A stretch of DNA of 64,000 bases from Shuttleworthella satelles DSM 14600 (lineage in GTDB: Bacteria; Bacillota; Clostridia; Lachnospirales; Lachnospiraceae): assembly GCF_000160115.1 (NCBI RefSeq), contig NZ_GG665867.1, positions 230,493-294,492 on the forward strand, written 5' to 3'. Both the position numbers and the translations under genes were made by a program. The notes under the pieces were generated by a model. The model worked only from the letters and a program-made list of their open reading frames with translations, searched no databases and had not been told where the DNA came from. This document shows positions 9,454-18,930 of the stretch, in pieces; the first letter of the stretch is position 1, and each line of letters begins with the position of its first letter.

Positions 9454-9482
9454 ATTATAGTCGTCCGCCGTCTCACAGACAA
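9454..9482 (-). promoter_or_regulatory. Promoter of the foldase gene
   Basis: TTGTCT (9482-9477), 17-base spacer and a perfect TATAAT (9459-9454) on the minus strand, about 60 bases before the start codon. Confidence 0.6.
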
Positions 9483-9512
9483 GTTGCCTCCCGGCCTCCC
9501 GGTTCATGCGCC

Positions 9513-12500
9513 TTAAGCCTCCCGGTCCACAGCCAGCTCCCGAAACTCCTCTACAAAGCTGCGCAAAGCCTCCGGAATCTGTCTTTTTTCCATCCTGGAA
9601 TTTCTGCCGAAATCAAGTTCCAGACGGGGCTCCTGCGGGTCTGCCGTAAAGTGCAGATAAGGGCTGTAGCGGCTGATCAGCTGCGGAATCACCGCGGGAT
9701 TGATCGGGGCCTGGTGAAAGAGCGTCAGGCTCACCTGCCAGCCCTTCTGCCTGATATCCCTGATCCAGGCCCTGTGGGCGCGAGCCTTAAAGAGGGCGAT
9801 CCAGAGCAAATTCTGTACAGCCCTTGCCGGCTCTCCAAAGCGATCAATCAATTCCTCCAGCATGGCGTCATGGTCCTCCTCACTGCGGATGTCCGCGATA
9901 CGCTTGTAAATTTCCATGCGCTGGCCGGCGTCCGCCACATAGGACTCAGGCAGATAGGCGTCCATGTCCAGATCCACTGAGGTCTCGAAGGGCTCGTAGA
10001 TCTCCTCCCCCTTCTCCTGACGAACCGCCTCTCCCAGCATCTTGCAGTAGAGGTCATAGCCCACGGATTCCATGTGTCCGGACTGGCTCTCTCCCAGGAC
10101 ATTTCCCGCTCCGCGGATCTCTAAATCCCGCATGGCGATCTTGAAGCCGCTCCCCAGATCGGAGAACTCCTTTATCGCCAGCAGCCGTTTCTCCGCGACC
10201 TCTTTGAGCAGCTTTCCCCTGCGGTACATGAAGAAGGCGTAGGCGGTCCGGTTGCTTCTTCCCACCCTGCCCCGCAGCTGATAGAGCTGGGATAGGCCCA
10301 TATTGTCCGCGTCGTCAATGATGATCGTGTTGACATTGGAAATATCCAGGCCGATCTCGATGATTGTGGTGGAGACCAGAAGATCGATCTCCCCATCGAT
10401 GAAGTCCACCATGATATTTTCCAGCCTTGTCTGGGACATCCTCCCATGGGCATAGGCGACATGGGCCTCGGGCAGGAGCTTTTGCAGACGGGCCGTCATG
10501 TCGGCAATCTGTGCCACCCGGTTGAAGACATAGTAGATCTGTCCGCCCCTGGCCATCTCCCGAAGAACCGCTTCCCGTATCATCTCGTCATTGTGCTCAA
10601 AGACGAAGGTCTGGATGGGGGTTCGCTCCATAGGGGCCTCGTCTAAGATGCTCATATCGCGGATCCCCACCAGACTCATATGCAGCGTTCTCGGAATGGG
10701 AGTCGCCGACAGGCTGAGGACATCCACGTTCTTCTTCATCTGCTTGATCTTTTCCTTATGCCTGACGCCGAAGCGCTGCTCCTCATCAATAATCAAGAGT
10801 CCCAGGTCGCGGAAAACCACGTCCCTGGACAGGGCCCGGTGGGTCCCGATGACAATATCCACGCGGCCGCTGGCCAGCTCGCTCACCGTCTGCGCCTGCT
10901 GTGTCTTGTTCCGGAAGCGACAGAGCAGGCCCACCTTGATCGGATAAGGCGCCATCCGCTGGACAAAGGTATCGTAATGCTGCTGGGCCAGAATGGTTGT
11001 CGGAACCAGATAGACGACCTGCTTGCCCTCCTGCGCGGCCTTGAAGGCCGCCCGCAGGGCAATTTCCGTCTTGCCGAAGCCCACATCCCCGCAGATCAGC
11101 CGATCCATGATCTTGGGACTCTCCATATCCTTCTTTACGGCCTCGATGGCCTCCAGCTGTCCCTCTGTCTCCTCGTAGGGGAAGGCCTCCTCAAATTCTC
11201 TCTGCCAAACCGTGTCCGGCCCATAGGCATATCCCTTGTCCTCCTGGCGAACCGCGTAGAGTTCCACGAGCTCCCTGGCCACAGATTCCACAGCCCGCTT
11301 CACCCTGGATTTGGTTCTGGACCATTCCTGACTCCCCAGCGAATTGAGCCTGGGTCTCCTGGCATCCGCCCCGGCATACTTCTGCAGGAGGTCCATCTGA
11401 CTGGCCAGGATATAGAGGATCCCGGAGTCGGCGTATTCTATCTTGATATAGTCCTTGGTGACCTGGTCAACCTCGATCTTCTCCATGCCCCGGTAGATAC
11501 CCAGTCCATGGTTCTCATGAATGACATAATCCCCCTCGTGCAGCTGGGCGAAGGATGCGATCGCCTCCCCCTCTCTGTGCCGCCTGCCGCGCTTTCTGCG
11601 TTTTCTTCGCCCTCCGAAGAGGTCCTCTTCCGTCAGGAGGACAAATCCGGCATCTGTCAGCTCATAGCCGGCCGACAGAGAACCCCTGGTGACCATAATC
11701 TCCGCTTCCTTGACCTCATGCTCCGGATCCTCTGTATAGAAGACATTGAGATTCTCCTGCAGAAGGTCATCCGCCAGACGCCTGGCCCGGGTCCTGGAGT
11801 TTCCTACGTAGACCAGCTTGCGGCGATTTTTCTTGTACTCCCGCAAGTCCTTGAGCAGGAGTTCATAGCTGTTATTGTAGACGCTCCCCTGTCTGATCCG
11901 AATATGAAAATGCTCTCTGACTTCCAGGCCCTGGTCGCGCCCCTCCAGGGCGGAGAGGAGGACTCCCCGTCTCCCCCGCAGCTTTGCTGTCAGGCTCTCA
12001 TTGTCATAGAGCATCTGCATCTGTCCCGGCAGGATATAGCCCTCCTCAAGACGGCGCGTCATCGAATCGGAGAACTCCTCCATAATGACCTTACCCGACG
12101 CCATCAGCTCCTGAAATCCATCCAGAAAGATCACTCCGTCTTCGGGGATGTAGTCGATCAGCGAAAGGGTCTGGTCGGTAAAATAAGTCAGATGGGACTC
12201 AACCTGCTGGCTCCCAAATCCCCCCTCGACATCCTCAATGATCTGGTCCGCCGCCGCCTTGATCCGGGCGGCCTCTTCGGTCTTGAAGCTCTCCCTGTAG
12301 CCGGCGCAGACCCGGTCCGCGTCCGCGCGGATGCCCTCAAGGCCCCGCCGCAGCTCCTCCGGGGACAGAACAATCTCCGCCGAGGGAACAATGCGGATGG
12401 TCTGCAGGGGATCCTCATCCGAAAGAGAGAGCTGACTGTCAGGGTCGAAGAGGCGCATGGTATCCACCTCGTCGCCCCAGAGCTCAATCCGGATGGGGTT

Positions 12501-13070
12501 TGCATCCGTCAGGGGAAAGACGTCAATAATCCCCCCGCGGACAGCGAATTCCCCCGGATGCTCCACCCTGGCCACCGGCTCATAGCCGCTTCCGATCAGA
12601 GCCAGGCGCCATTTCTCCACCGGCATGTCATCTCCCTGCGCCACTTCAATGATGTTTTTATCATAGGAGGACAAAGGGGGCAGTTTATTCATCAGGGCTG
12701 ACCAGGTGGTCACTATGACCGTCTCCTCTTTCCCCCGCAGCGCCTCAACCGCCTGCATACGCTGACGGGTCAGCACATTGGAGCGGATATCCGACTGATA
12801 GAAGAGCAGGTCCTTGGCCGGATAATAGAAGACATTTTCCGTGAAGAATTCCAGCTCCTCCGCCAGCTGTCTGGCCCTTTTCTCATCGCGGGTGACAACC
12901 AGCCTGACCAAATAGCCGGCTCCCAGCCCATAGATCAGCTGGGCCTTGGCGGGATCGATACATCCCAAGACAGCATAGAAAGCTCCGCCGTCCCTTAAGT
13001 CCCGGCGAAGCTCGCGCATCTCTTCTAATGTTTCAAAGGGCTCAAAAAACGCTCTCATCTCTTCTCTCAT
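9513..13070 (-). CDS. mfd: Transcription-repair coupling factor Mfd
   Basis: About 1185 residues, full length for Mfd. Domains in order: a UvrB-like N-terminal module, the CarD/RID RNA-polymerase-interacting domain (YVIHENHGLGIYRG), a RecG-like translocase with Walker A CGDVGFGKTE and helicase box DEEQRFG, motif III LSATPIPRTLHMS, motif VI QLRGRVGRS, and a C-terminal TRCF domain. It pushes stalled RNA polymerase off damaged DNA and recruits UvrA. Start 13070 overlaps the pth stop (ATGA); ATGs at 13085 and 13058 are alternatives. A poly-Arg/Lys stretch (GRRKRRKRGRRHR) just before the RID is unusual. Confidence 0.96.
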   Translation of the reverse strand: MREEMRAFFEPFETLEEMRELRRDLRDGGAFYAVLGCIDPAKAQLIYGLGAGYLVRLVVTRDEKRARQLAEELEFFTENVFYYPAKDLLFYQSDIRSNVLTRQRMQAVEALRGKEETVIVTTWSALMNKLPPLSSYDKNIIEVAQGDDMPVEKWRLALIGSGYEPVARVEHPGEFAVRGGIIDVFPLTDANPIRIELWGDEVDTMRLFDPDSQLSLSDEDPLQTIRIVPSAEIVLSPEELRRGLEGIRADADRVCAGYRESFKTEEAARIKAAADQIIEDVEGGFGSQQVESHLTYFTDQTLSLIDYIPEDGVIFLDGFQELMASGKVIMEEFSDSMTRRLEEGYILPGQMQMLYDNESLTAKLRGRRGVLLSALEGRDQGLEVREHFHIRIRQGSVYNNSYELLLKDLREYKKNRRKLVYVGNSRTRARRLADDLLQENLNVFYTEDPEHEVKEAEIMVTRGSLSAGYELTDAGFVLLTEEDLFGGRRKRRKRGRRHREGEAIASFAQLHEGDYVIHENHGLGIYRGMEKIEVDQVTKDYIKIEYADSGILYILASQMDLLQKYAGADARRPRLNSLGSQEWSRTKSRVKRAVESVARELVELYAVRQEDKGYAYGPDTVWQREFEEAFPYEETEGQLEAIEAVKKDMESPKIMDRLICGDVGFGKTEIALRAAFKAAQEGKQVVYLVPTTILAQQHYDTFVQRMAPYPIKVGLLCRFRNKTQQAQTVSELASGRVDIVIGTHRALSRDVVFRDLGLLIIDEEQRFGVRHKEKIKQMKKNVDVLSLSATPIPRTLHMSLVGIRDMSILDEAPMERTPIQTFVFEHNDEMIREAVLREMARGGQIYYVFNRVAQIADMTARLQKLLPEAHVAYAHGRMSQTRLENIMVDFIDGEIDLLVSTTIIEIGLDISNVNTIIIDDADNMGLSQLYQLRGRVGRSNRTAYAFFMYRRGKLLKEVAEKRLLAIKEFSDLGSGFKIAMRDLEIRGAGNVLGESQSGHMESVGYDLYCKMLGEAVRQEKGEEIYEPFETSVDLDMDAYLPESYVADAGQRMEIYKRIADIRSEEDHDAMLEELIDRFGEPARAVQNLLWIALFKARAHRAWIRDIRQKGWQVSLTLFHQAPINPAVIPQLISRYSPYLHFTADPQEPRLELDFGRNSRMEKRQIPEALRSFVEEFRELAVDREA

Positions 13071-13669
13071 CCTCTGGCCTTGCAAGGGCTGTTCTCTTCC
13101 GGCCGCATCCCGTTATAGCGGTTCATGGCCTCTACGATCTGCCCCTCCATGACCATGACAGCCGCCTCAGCCGCATGCTCCTCTCCCAGAGCCATGTTCT
13201 CCCGCTCCTCAGGACGGATCCTGCCCAGAACATGGGCGATCATATCTCCCCCCGTCGGAACTTTCCCCACCCCTACACGTACCCTGGGAAAGCAATCCGT
13301 CCCCAGGCAGGCGATAATGCTCTTTAAGCCGTTGTGACCACCGGCCGACCCCTGCTTTCTCACCCGGATCACTCCGCAGTCTAAGGTCACATCGTCAGAA
13401 ATCACGAGCATATCCTCCAGAGGATCCAATTGATAGAAGCGGACAAACTGCTGGAGCGACCGGCCGGAGTCGTTCATATAGGTCGTCGGCTTCACCAGCA
13501 GCACCTGTCTTCCCTCAATGAGTCCCTTTCCATAGAGGGCCTCGAATTTCATCTCCCGCAGGCAGATCCCATATTGATCAGCCAGACGGTCTATGGTATC
13601 AAATCCCGCATTATGTCTGCTATGCCTGTATTTCTCACCCGGATTTCCCAGGCCCGCGATCATATACAT
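13067..13669 (-). CDS. pth: Peptidyl-tRNA hydrolase
   Basis: 200 residues. It frees tRNA from peptidyl-tRNA that drops off ribosomes. Signatures are GLGNPGEKYRHSRHNAGF with the catalytic His (HNAGF), KPTTYMNDSG, and SAGGHNGLKSI. The start at 13669 has an AAGGAG box. Gene order pth-mfd with overlapping stop and start is common in Firmicutes and fits a single operon with mfd. Confidence 0.95.
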   Translation of the reverse strand: MYMIAGLGNPGEKYRHSRHNAGFDTIDRLADQYGICLREMKFEALYGKGLIEGRQVLLVKPTTYMNDSGRSLQQFVRFYQLDPLEDMLVISDDVTLDCGVIRVRKQGSAGGHNGLKSIIACLGTDCFPRVRVGVGKVPTGGDMIAHVLGRIRPEERENMALGEEHAAEAAVMVMEGQIVEAMNRYNGMRPEENSPCKARG

Positions 13670-13740
13670 GAAAAGCTCCTTGCTCTGCCGAATGCCTCGG
13701 CTCATTGTAGCTTATTTCCGAAGGACGCGCCCCCTTTCTC

Positions 13741-13812
13741 CACGGAAAAGGATGAATGATAATCCGCGGAAAAGGATGAATTACAGTCCATGGAAGAGGA
13801 TGAATGGCGGGA
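13741..13812. repeat. Three tandem 24-bp units in the pth upstream gap
   Basis: Three head-to-tail 24-bp units share the core GGAA(A/G)AGGATGAAT. They sit in the 300-base gap between the pth start and the terminator of the next lipoprotein gene. No gene is evident here; an open frame crossing them on the minus strand is Ser-rich low complexity without a convincing start. Confidence 0.7.
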
Positions 13813-13860
13813 GGAAGGGAAGCCTGTCTTCAAATCACCCCCTCGCGGAAAAAACTGTGA

Positions 13861-13923
13861 AAGAAAAGACCGACCGCCCTGTCCGCATCTGCGTCTCGTG
13901 CACAGGTGCGGTCTCTGGCGGTC
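13861..13923 (-). terminator. Terminator of the small lipoprotein gene
   Basis: A long hairpin (GACCGCC at 13872-13878 with GGCGGTC at 13917-13923, plus an inner CCGCA/TGCGG arm) is followed on the minus strand by TCTTTTCTTTC. Confidence 0.75.
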
Positions 13924-13970
13924 AGCCCTCTCTTCACAGCCTCTTCTCAGCCTGCAATTGCGACGGAAGC

Positions 13971-14594
13971 TCAATTGTTCTTGACGAAATCAATGTGATC
14001 AATCTTCAGCTGGCTGTCAGATATCTTGATGGTAATGCTGCCATCCTTGTTGATCTGGCCCTGTCCCAGACCCAGTTTGGAGCCTCCTTCCGCAAAGATC
14101 ACCTTGCCGCCGGCAACCTTATAGCTGCCCTTGGAATTGGTGTCAATTCCTTTTGCCACTTCCTTCTTCATGGCGTCTTCCATGGCCTTGAGCATCTGAT
14201 TCTTGAGCTCATCATAGAAGGCCTGCGCGCTGTCATAGCCCGCCTTCTTGGCCAGGTCGTCGGTGATTTGACTCCTGTCCATCTTCTGCTGTTTGAGCGC
14301 CTCATCGACGATTTCGTCGAAGTGATCTGTCGCGTACTGCTTGACATCGCTGATCAGCTTGTCGCTGTCCAGGGAGATGCTGTAGTTCTTCTTGTCCAGA
14401 TTCATCTTCAGTGTGACGTTCATGTTCTCCATGAAGCCCTTGGTAATCGCGTCATCCGCCTTCTCGGCAGCGTCATTGATATCGCTCATCTTAACCGTGG
14501 CCGTATAGTCTCCTGAGATATCTTTCTGTCCACAGGCCGCGAGGGCGAAGATCAGGGTCATCGACGCCATGAAAAGTGCTAAAAACTTCCTCAT
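13971..14594 (-). CDS. Small lipoprotein of unknown function
   Basis: 207 residues. The signal peptide MRKFLALFMASMTLIFALAA followed by C-G-Q is a lipobox, so the protein is expected on the outer membrane face. The remainder is a soluble helical region (many Lys, Asp and Glu; KQQKMDRSQITDDLAKKAGYD) ending in a beta-rich part (GSYKVAGGKVIFAEGG, GSITIKISDSQLKIDHI). It resembles clostridial lipoproteins with a lipocalin-like C-terminal strand pattern, but no named family is recognised. The start has a GAGAGGA box; the gene is monocistronic with its own terminator. Confidence 0.75.
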   Translation of the reverse strand: MRKFLALFMASMTLIFALAACGQKDISGDYTATVKMSDINDAAEKADDAITKGFMENMNVTLKMNLDKKNYSISLDSDKLISDVKQYATDHFDEIVDEALKQQKMDRSQITDDLAKKAGYDSAQAFYDELKNQMLKAMEDAMKKEVAKGIDTNSKGSYKVAGGKVIFAEGGSKLGLGQGQINKDGSITIKISDSQLKIDHIDFVKNN

Positions 14595-14717
14595 AAACTG
14601 GATCCTCTCTTTCCTAAAATGCCCCATCACTGTAACATAATTCCGGCAAAAAGCAAAGAATCCAGCTGTTTTAAGGTTTTCTATCCGGATATTTTAAGGT
14701 TTCATTAAGGTGTCATC

Positions 14718-16631
14718 TCAGTCGTTGACGATTTTCCCCGTGTAGAGCTGATAGTACTTGCCATGCTGCTGAATTAGTTCCTCGTGACTTCCTCTCTCAA
14801 TAATGTGCCCCTGCTCCATAACCATGATGCAATCCGCATTCTGAATCGTCGACAGGCGGTGGGCAATGACAAAGGAGGTTCTCCCCTTCATCAGGGCGTC
14901 CAGACCGTTCTGCACCAGCTTCTCCGTGTGAGTGTCAATGGAGGATGTCGCCTCGTCCAGGACCAGAACCGGAGGATTGTAGATGGCCGCTCTGGCAATG
15001 GCCAGAAGTTGTCTCTGTCCCTGGGAGAGGTTGCTTCCATCCCCGGAGATCACCGTGTCATAGCCCTCGGGCAGGCGGCGGATAAAACCGTCCGCGTTGG
15101 CCAGCCTGGCCGCCGCGACCACCTCCTCCATGCTGGCGTCCAGCTTGCCGAAGCGAATGTTATCGGCGATGCTGCCGGTAAAGAGATGGGTATCCTGGAG
15201 AACATAGCCCATGGAATGGCGCAGATCATCTTTCTTAATCTTATTGACATTGATCCCGTCGATGCGGATTTTGCCGTCCTCAATATCATAGAAGCGGTTG
15301 AGAAGATTCAGGATGGTCGTCTTGCCGGCGCCCGTGGCCCCGACAAAGGCCAGCTTCTGTCCCTTCTCAGCGAACATGTCTATGTCGTAGAGGACCTGCT
15401 TGCCCGGAAGATAAGCGAAGTTGACCTTCTCGAAGGTCACATGGCCCTTCTGCCAGGTGTAGGTCGTCGTCCCCTCATCCCTGTGATAATGCCTCCAGGC
15501 CCAGCGCCCGGTTCTCTCTGTACTCTCTACAGGATTGCCATTCTCGTCCTCGCGGGCATTGACCAGAGTGACATATCCCTCATCCCTCTCCTTCTCCTCG
15601 TCCAGCATGGCAAAAATACGGGTCGCTCCCGCCATGCCCATGACGATAAAATTCATCTGCATGGAGACCTGGTTGATTGGCATGGTAAAGGATCGGTTAA
15701 AGGTCAGGAAAGAGGCCAGCCTGCCCAGGGTCATTCCGGCCAGTCCCCGCATGGCCAGAAGACCGCCGATCACTGCGGACAGGACATAGGAGACATTGCC
15801 CAGCTGTCCGTTGATGGGCATGATGATATTGGCGAATTTATTGGCATTGTCTGCAGAATGAAAAAGCTGGTCATTGAGCTCGACAAAGCGATCGATGGCC
15901 TCCTTTTCATGATTGAAGACCTGAACCACCTTCTGCCCGCTCATATACTCCTCAATATGGGCGTTGACTCTGGCGATATCCCTCTGCTGAGCTCCATAGT
16001 ACCTGCCGGACTGGCCGGTCAGCTTTCCGGTCACAAAGAGCATCAGGGCGACCATAGACAAGGTAACCAGAGTCAGCGGGACAGAGAGGATAATCATGGA
16101 AATCAGCGTCGCCACAATCGTAATCGCAGAGCTGACCATCTGGGGAATGGCCTGGGAGATCATCTGCCGAAGGGTATCTACATCATTGGTGTAAACAGAC
16201 ATAATATCCCCGTGACCATGGGTGTCAAAGTAGCGGATCGGCAGGTCTTCCATATGGGTAAAGAGCATGCGGCGGACCTTATCCATCATTCCCTGCGTCA
16301 CCCGGGCCATCACCAGACCCTGGACCAAAACAGAGACTATCCCGATCCCGTAGAAGCCTGCCACCCTTGCCATGGCAGCTAAGAGGGGGCCGAAATCCGC
16401 CGCCTGGCCTGCGGATACCTGCCTGGTCAGGGGCAGAATATAACTGTCAATCAGGGTCTGAATAAAAAGATTTCCCTGCACATTGGCAAAGACATTTAAG
16501 AATATACAAGCCAGTACAACCAGCAGATGCACCGGGTAGCTCGCAAACAAAAATTTCATCAGGCGTCGGAAGGTATTTATGCTGCCGCGAATATTCTTTT
16601 TTGGTCCGCCGCTTATTTCTGCTCTTGCCAT
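14718..16631 (-). CDS. ABC exporter half-transporter, catalytic partner
   Basis: 637 residues: a type IV exporter membrane domain of six segments (about 25-340), then an ATPase domain. Walker A is GATGAGKTT and Walker B is LVLDEATSSID with the catalytic Glu. The signature is NLSQGQRQ, deviating from LSGGQ. A roughly 50-residue insert (about 345-395, with GRWAWRHYHRDEG) separates the two domains. With the gene upstream it forms the asymmetric pair seen in BmrCD- and TM287/288-type multidrug exporters. Its Walker motifs plus the partner's LSGGQ would form the active ATP site. The ATG shares a base with the upstream stop (TGATG). Confidence 0.88.
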   Translation of the reverse strand: MARAEISGGPKKNIRGSINTFRRLMKFLFASYPVHLLVVLACIFLNVFANVQGNLFIQTLIDSYILPLTRQVSAGQAADFGPLLAAMARVAGFYGIGIVSVLVQGLVMARVTQGMMDKVRRMLFTHMEDLPIRYFDTHGHGDIMSVYTNDVDTLRQMISQAIPQMVSSAITIVATLISMIILSVPLTLVTLSMVALMLFVTGKLTGQSGRYYGAQQRDIARVNAHIEEYMSGQKVVQVFNHEKEAIDRFVELNDQLFHSADNANKFANIIMPINGQLGNVSYVLSAVIGGLLAMRGLAGMTLGRLASFLTFNRSFTMPINQVSMQMNFIVMGMAGATRIFAMLDEEKERDEGYVTLVNAREDENGNPVESTERTGRWAWRHYHRDEGTTTYTWQKGHVTFEKVNFAYLPGKQVLYDIDMFAEKGQKLAFVGATGAGKTTILNLLNRFYDIEDGKIRIDGINVNKIKKDDLRHSMGYVLQDTHLFTGSIADNIRFGKLDASMEEVVAAARLANADGFIRRLPEGYDTVISGDGSNLSQGQRQLLAIARAAIYNPPVLVLDEATSSIDTHTEKLVQNGLDALMKGRTSFVIAHRLSTIQNADCIMVMEQGHIIERGSHEELIQQHGKYYQLYTGKIVND

Positions 16632-18385
16632 CAGTCCTCACCTCCATTCTCATCAAAGTCTCCGCTTCCTCCCTGGGTCTGAGCCTCATAGATATCGCGG
16701 TAGATGTCATTGCTCTCAAGAAGGTGCTCCGGCGTATCAAAGGCATTGACCCTTCCGTCGTCCATAATGATAATCCGGTCGGCATCCCGGACGGAGGAGA
16801 CACGCTGGGAGATGATAATCTTGGTCGTATCCGGAATATCCTCCCGAAAGGCCTTGCGGATTCTGGCGTCTGTCGTGGTATCGACTGCCGAGGTGGAGTC
16901 ATCCAGAATCAGAACACGCGGCTTTTTTAAAAGAGCCCTGGCGATACAGAGCCTCTGCCGCTGACCACCGGAGACATTGGTCCCCCCCTGCTCGATAAAA
17001 GTATCATAGCCCTCGGGAAAGCGATCGATGAACTCATCGGCGCAGGCCATCTTTGCCGCCCGTCTCAGCTCCTCATCCGTGGCCGTCTTGTTGCCCCAGC
17101 GAAGGTTCTCGGCAATCGTTCCCGTAAAGAGCACATTGTTCTGAAGAACGACCGAGACTGCGTCCCGCAGGGTCTTAAGATCATAGTCTCTGACATCGTT
17201 GCCGCCCACCTTGAGGCTTCCCCCTGAGATATCATAGAGGCGGGAAATCAGGTTGACCAATGAGGTCTTTGCCGATCCGGTCGCCCCCATGATCCCGATG
17301 GTCTCGCCGGAGCGAATGGTCAGATTGATGTCGGAGAGGACGAAATTCTCGGCCTTCTTCTTATAGGCGAAGTTGACATGGTCAAAGACAATCTCCCCGT
17401 TCGGGACCTCCATCAGAGGATCTTTGGGATTGACAATCTCCGGCTCCTCCTCAAGAACCGCGACGATACGCTCAGCGGATGCCGCGGACATGGTAATCAT
17501 GACAAAGACGAAGGAGAGCATCATCAGCGACATGAGAATGTTCATGGAATAGGCCAGAAGACTGACCAGCTCTCCTGTTGTCAGCTCCGAGGAGACGATC
17601 ATATGGGCCCCGAACCAGGAAATCAGAAGGATGGACCCGTAGGCCGCCAGAGACATGGCAGGAATTCCCGTAGCTATGATGGACTCCGCCTTGACGAACA
17701 TCTTGCGCAAAGCCTTCGAGGTCTTTGAGAAGACCTCCTTTTCTCTGCTCTCCCGGACATAGGCCTTGACCACGCGAATCCCGGTGACATTCTCCTGGAC
17801 GGACTCATTTAAGTTGTCGTACTCCCGGAAGACCTGCCTGAAGATCTGACGCACGACAGAGATGATCACGAAGAGGAAAAGGCCCAGAAGCAGCACAATC
17901 ACCAGGTAAATGCTGGCCAGCCTGGCGTTGATATAGAAGGCCATAAGCATAGCCACAATCAGGGATGCCGGCGCCCGAACCGCCATGCGCAAAAGCATCT
18001 GATAGGCATTCTGCAGGTTGGTGACATCCGTGGTCATGCGGGTGACCAGAGAAGCGGTGGAAAAGTGGTCAATATTGGCAAAAGAGAAGGTCTGAACCTT
18101 GCGGAAGAGGGCTTCTCTTAAATTGCGGGCAAAGCCGGCGGAGGCCCTGGCCCCGTACTTACCGCCGGCAAAACCGGCAAAAAGACCGACAAGGGCCAGG
18201 AGGATCATAATCCCCCCGTAGAAGAAGATCGCCTGCAGACTGTTTCCCTGGATCCCCTTGTCTAAAATGTTCCCCATCTCCAGCGGGATCATCATCTCCA
18301 TCGCGACCTCTAAGAGCATGAAGAGGGGAGTAGCAATGGAGGCTCCCTTATACTCTTTCACCTGCTCTGCCAACTTTCTGATCAT
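16631..18385 (-). CDS. ABC exporter half-transporter, degenerate partner
   Basis: 584 residues with six membrane segments and an ATPase domain. Walker A is altered (GATGSAKTS, Ala for the usual Gly) and Walker B ends LILDDSTSAVD, with Asp where the catalytic Glu should be. The signature NVSGGQRQR is canonical. It is therefore the non-catalytic half whose degenerate site pairs with the LSQGQ of the downstream protein, the known logic of heterodimeric exporters. The start overlaps the MarR gene stop (ATGA). Co-expression with MarR suggests drug or toxic metabolite efflux; the substrate is unknown. Confidence 0.88.
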   Translation of the reverse strand: MIRKLAEQVKEYKGASIATPLFMLLEVAMEMMIPLEMGNILDKGIQGNSLQAIFFYGGIMILLALVGLFAGFAGGKYGARASAGFARNLREALFRKVQTFSFANIDHFSTASLVTRMTTDVTNLQNAYQMLLRMAVRAPASLIVAMLMAFYINARLASIYLVIVLLLGLFLFVIISVVRQIFRQVFREYDNLNESVQENVTGIRVVKAYVRESREKEVFSKTSKALRKMFVKAESIIATGIPAMSLAAYGSILLISWFGAHMIVSSELTTGELVSLLAYSMNILMSLMMLSFVFVMITMSAASAERIVAVLEEEPEIVNPKDPLMEVPNGEIVFDHVNFAYKKKAENFVLSDINLTIRSGETIGIMGATGSAKTSLVNLISRLYDISGGSLKVGGNDVRDYDLKTLRDAVSVVLQNNVLFTGTIAENLRWGNKTATDEELRRAAKMACADEFIDRFPEGYDTFIEQGGTNVSGGQRQRLCIARALLKKPRVLILDDSTSAVDTTTDARIRKAFREDIPDTTKIIISQRVSSVRDADRIIIMDDGRVNAFDTPEHLLESNDIYRDIYEAQTQGGSGDFDENGGED

Positions 18386-18831
18386 AGCTTCACCTCAAAA
18401 TTCTCACTCATTTGATCGATCACACGAAAAAAGCAGTCCAGATCCTCCGGGGAGATTCCGGCTCGCAGCTGATCCTCCAGTTTCCTGAAACGGTCTGCGG
18501 ACCGCTTCTGAAAGTCCTGTCCTTTCTGCGTCAGAACAACTTTTTTCAGACGGGCGTCCCTCTCGACCGGAATCCTTCGCAGAAAGCCTCCCCTCTCCAG
18601 GGTCTGAACGATGCCGGTGATTGTCGACTTGGCCAGGGGAATCATAGACTCCAGATCCTTCTGATAAATGTCTCCCTCATTCCTGGCAATCAGGCCGATC
18701 AGCCAACCGCACTTGGCAATCTCCTGGGGAATCTGATCCTCGGCATCCGCCCGCTGCATCTCCTCCCGAATCCGCTTGGACAGCCGGTAAATCGCCAGCC
18801 CCAAATACCTCTCTTCTCTCGGCTCACACAT
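18382..18831 (-). CDS. MarR-family transcriptional regulator
   Basis: 149 residues from 18831, preceded by AGAAGGAG at 8 bases. The winged helix is clear: QKDLESMIPLAKSTITGIVQTLERGGFLRRIPVERDARLKKVVLT in pieces, including the wing motif ERDARLKKV. As the first gene before two exporter halves it most likely represses the operon and is released by a transported compound. Tandem repeats at the promoter are the probable binding site. A longer reading from 18858 would move the ribosome site inside the gene. Several Cys in the N-terminal part could allow thiol sensing, but this is conjecture. Confidence 0.88.
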   Translation of the reverse strand: MCEPREERYLGLAIYRLSKRIREEMQRADAEDQIPQEIAKCGWLIGLIARNEGDIYQKDLESMIPLAKSTITGIVQTLERGGFLRRIPVERDARLKKVVLTQKGQDFQKRSADRFRKLEDQLRAGISPEDLDCFFRVIDQMSENFEVKL

Positions 18832-18930
18832 ATAACATGCTCCTTCTGCCCCGGCCAACCCCGGCTCACATAAGCTTACAGGTCATGGTCCTCGTATCCG
18901 CAGGATAAACGCCCGGCCCCGGACTATTCA

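Noticed and set aside
10680..12701. A 673-codon open frame on the plus strand opposite mfd
   Set aside because: It is the mirror of a long GC-rich gene; the mfd protein on the other strand has every family motif, and the plus frame has no ribosome site or recognisable domain. Similar antisense frames opposite metK, murA, the ABC exporter and atpA were rejected on the same grounds.
13702..13974. 90-codon minus frame across the 24-bp repeats
   Set aside because: Low-complexity Ser-rich product made by the repeats, overlapping a terminator; no family or start site.
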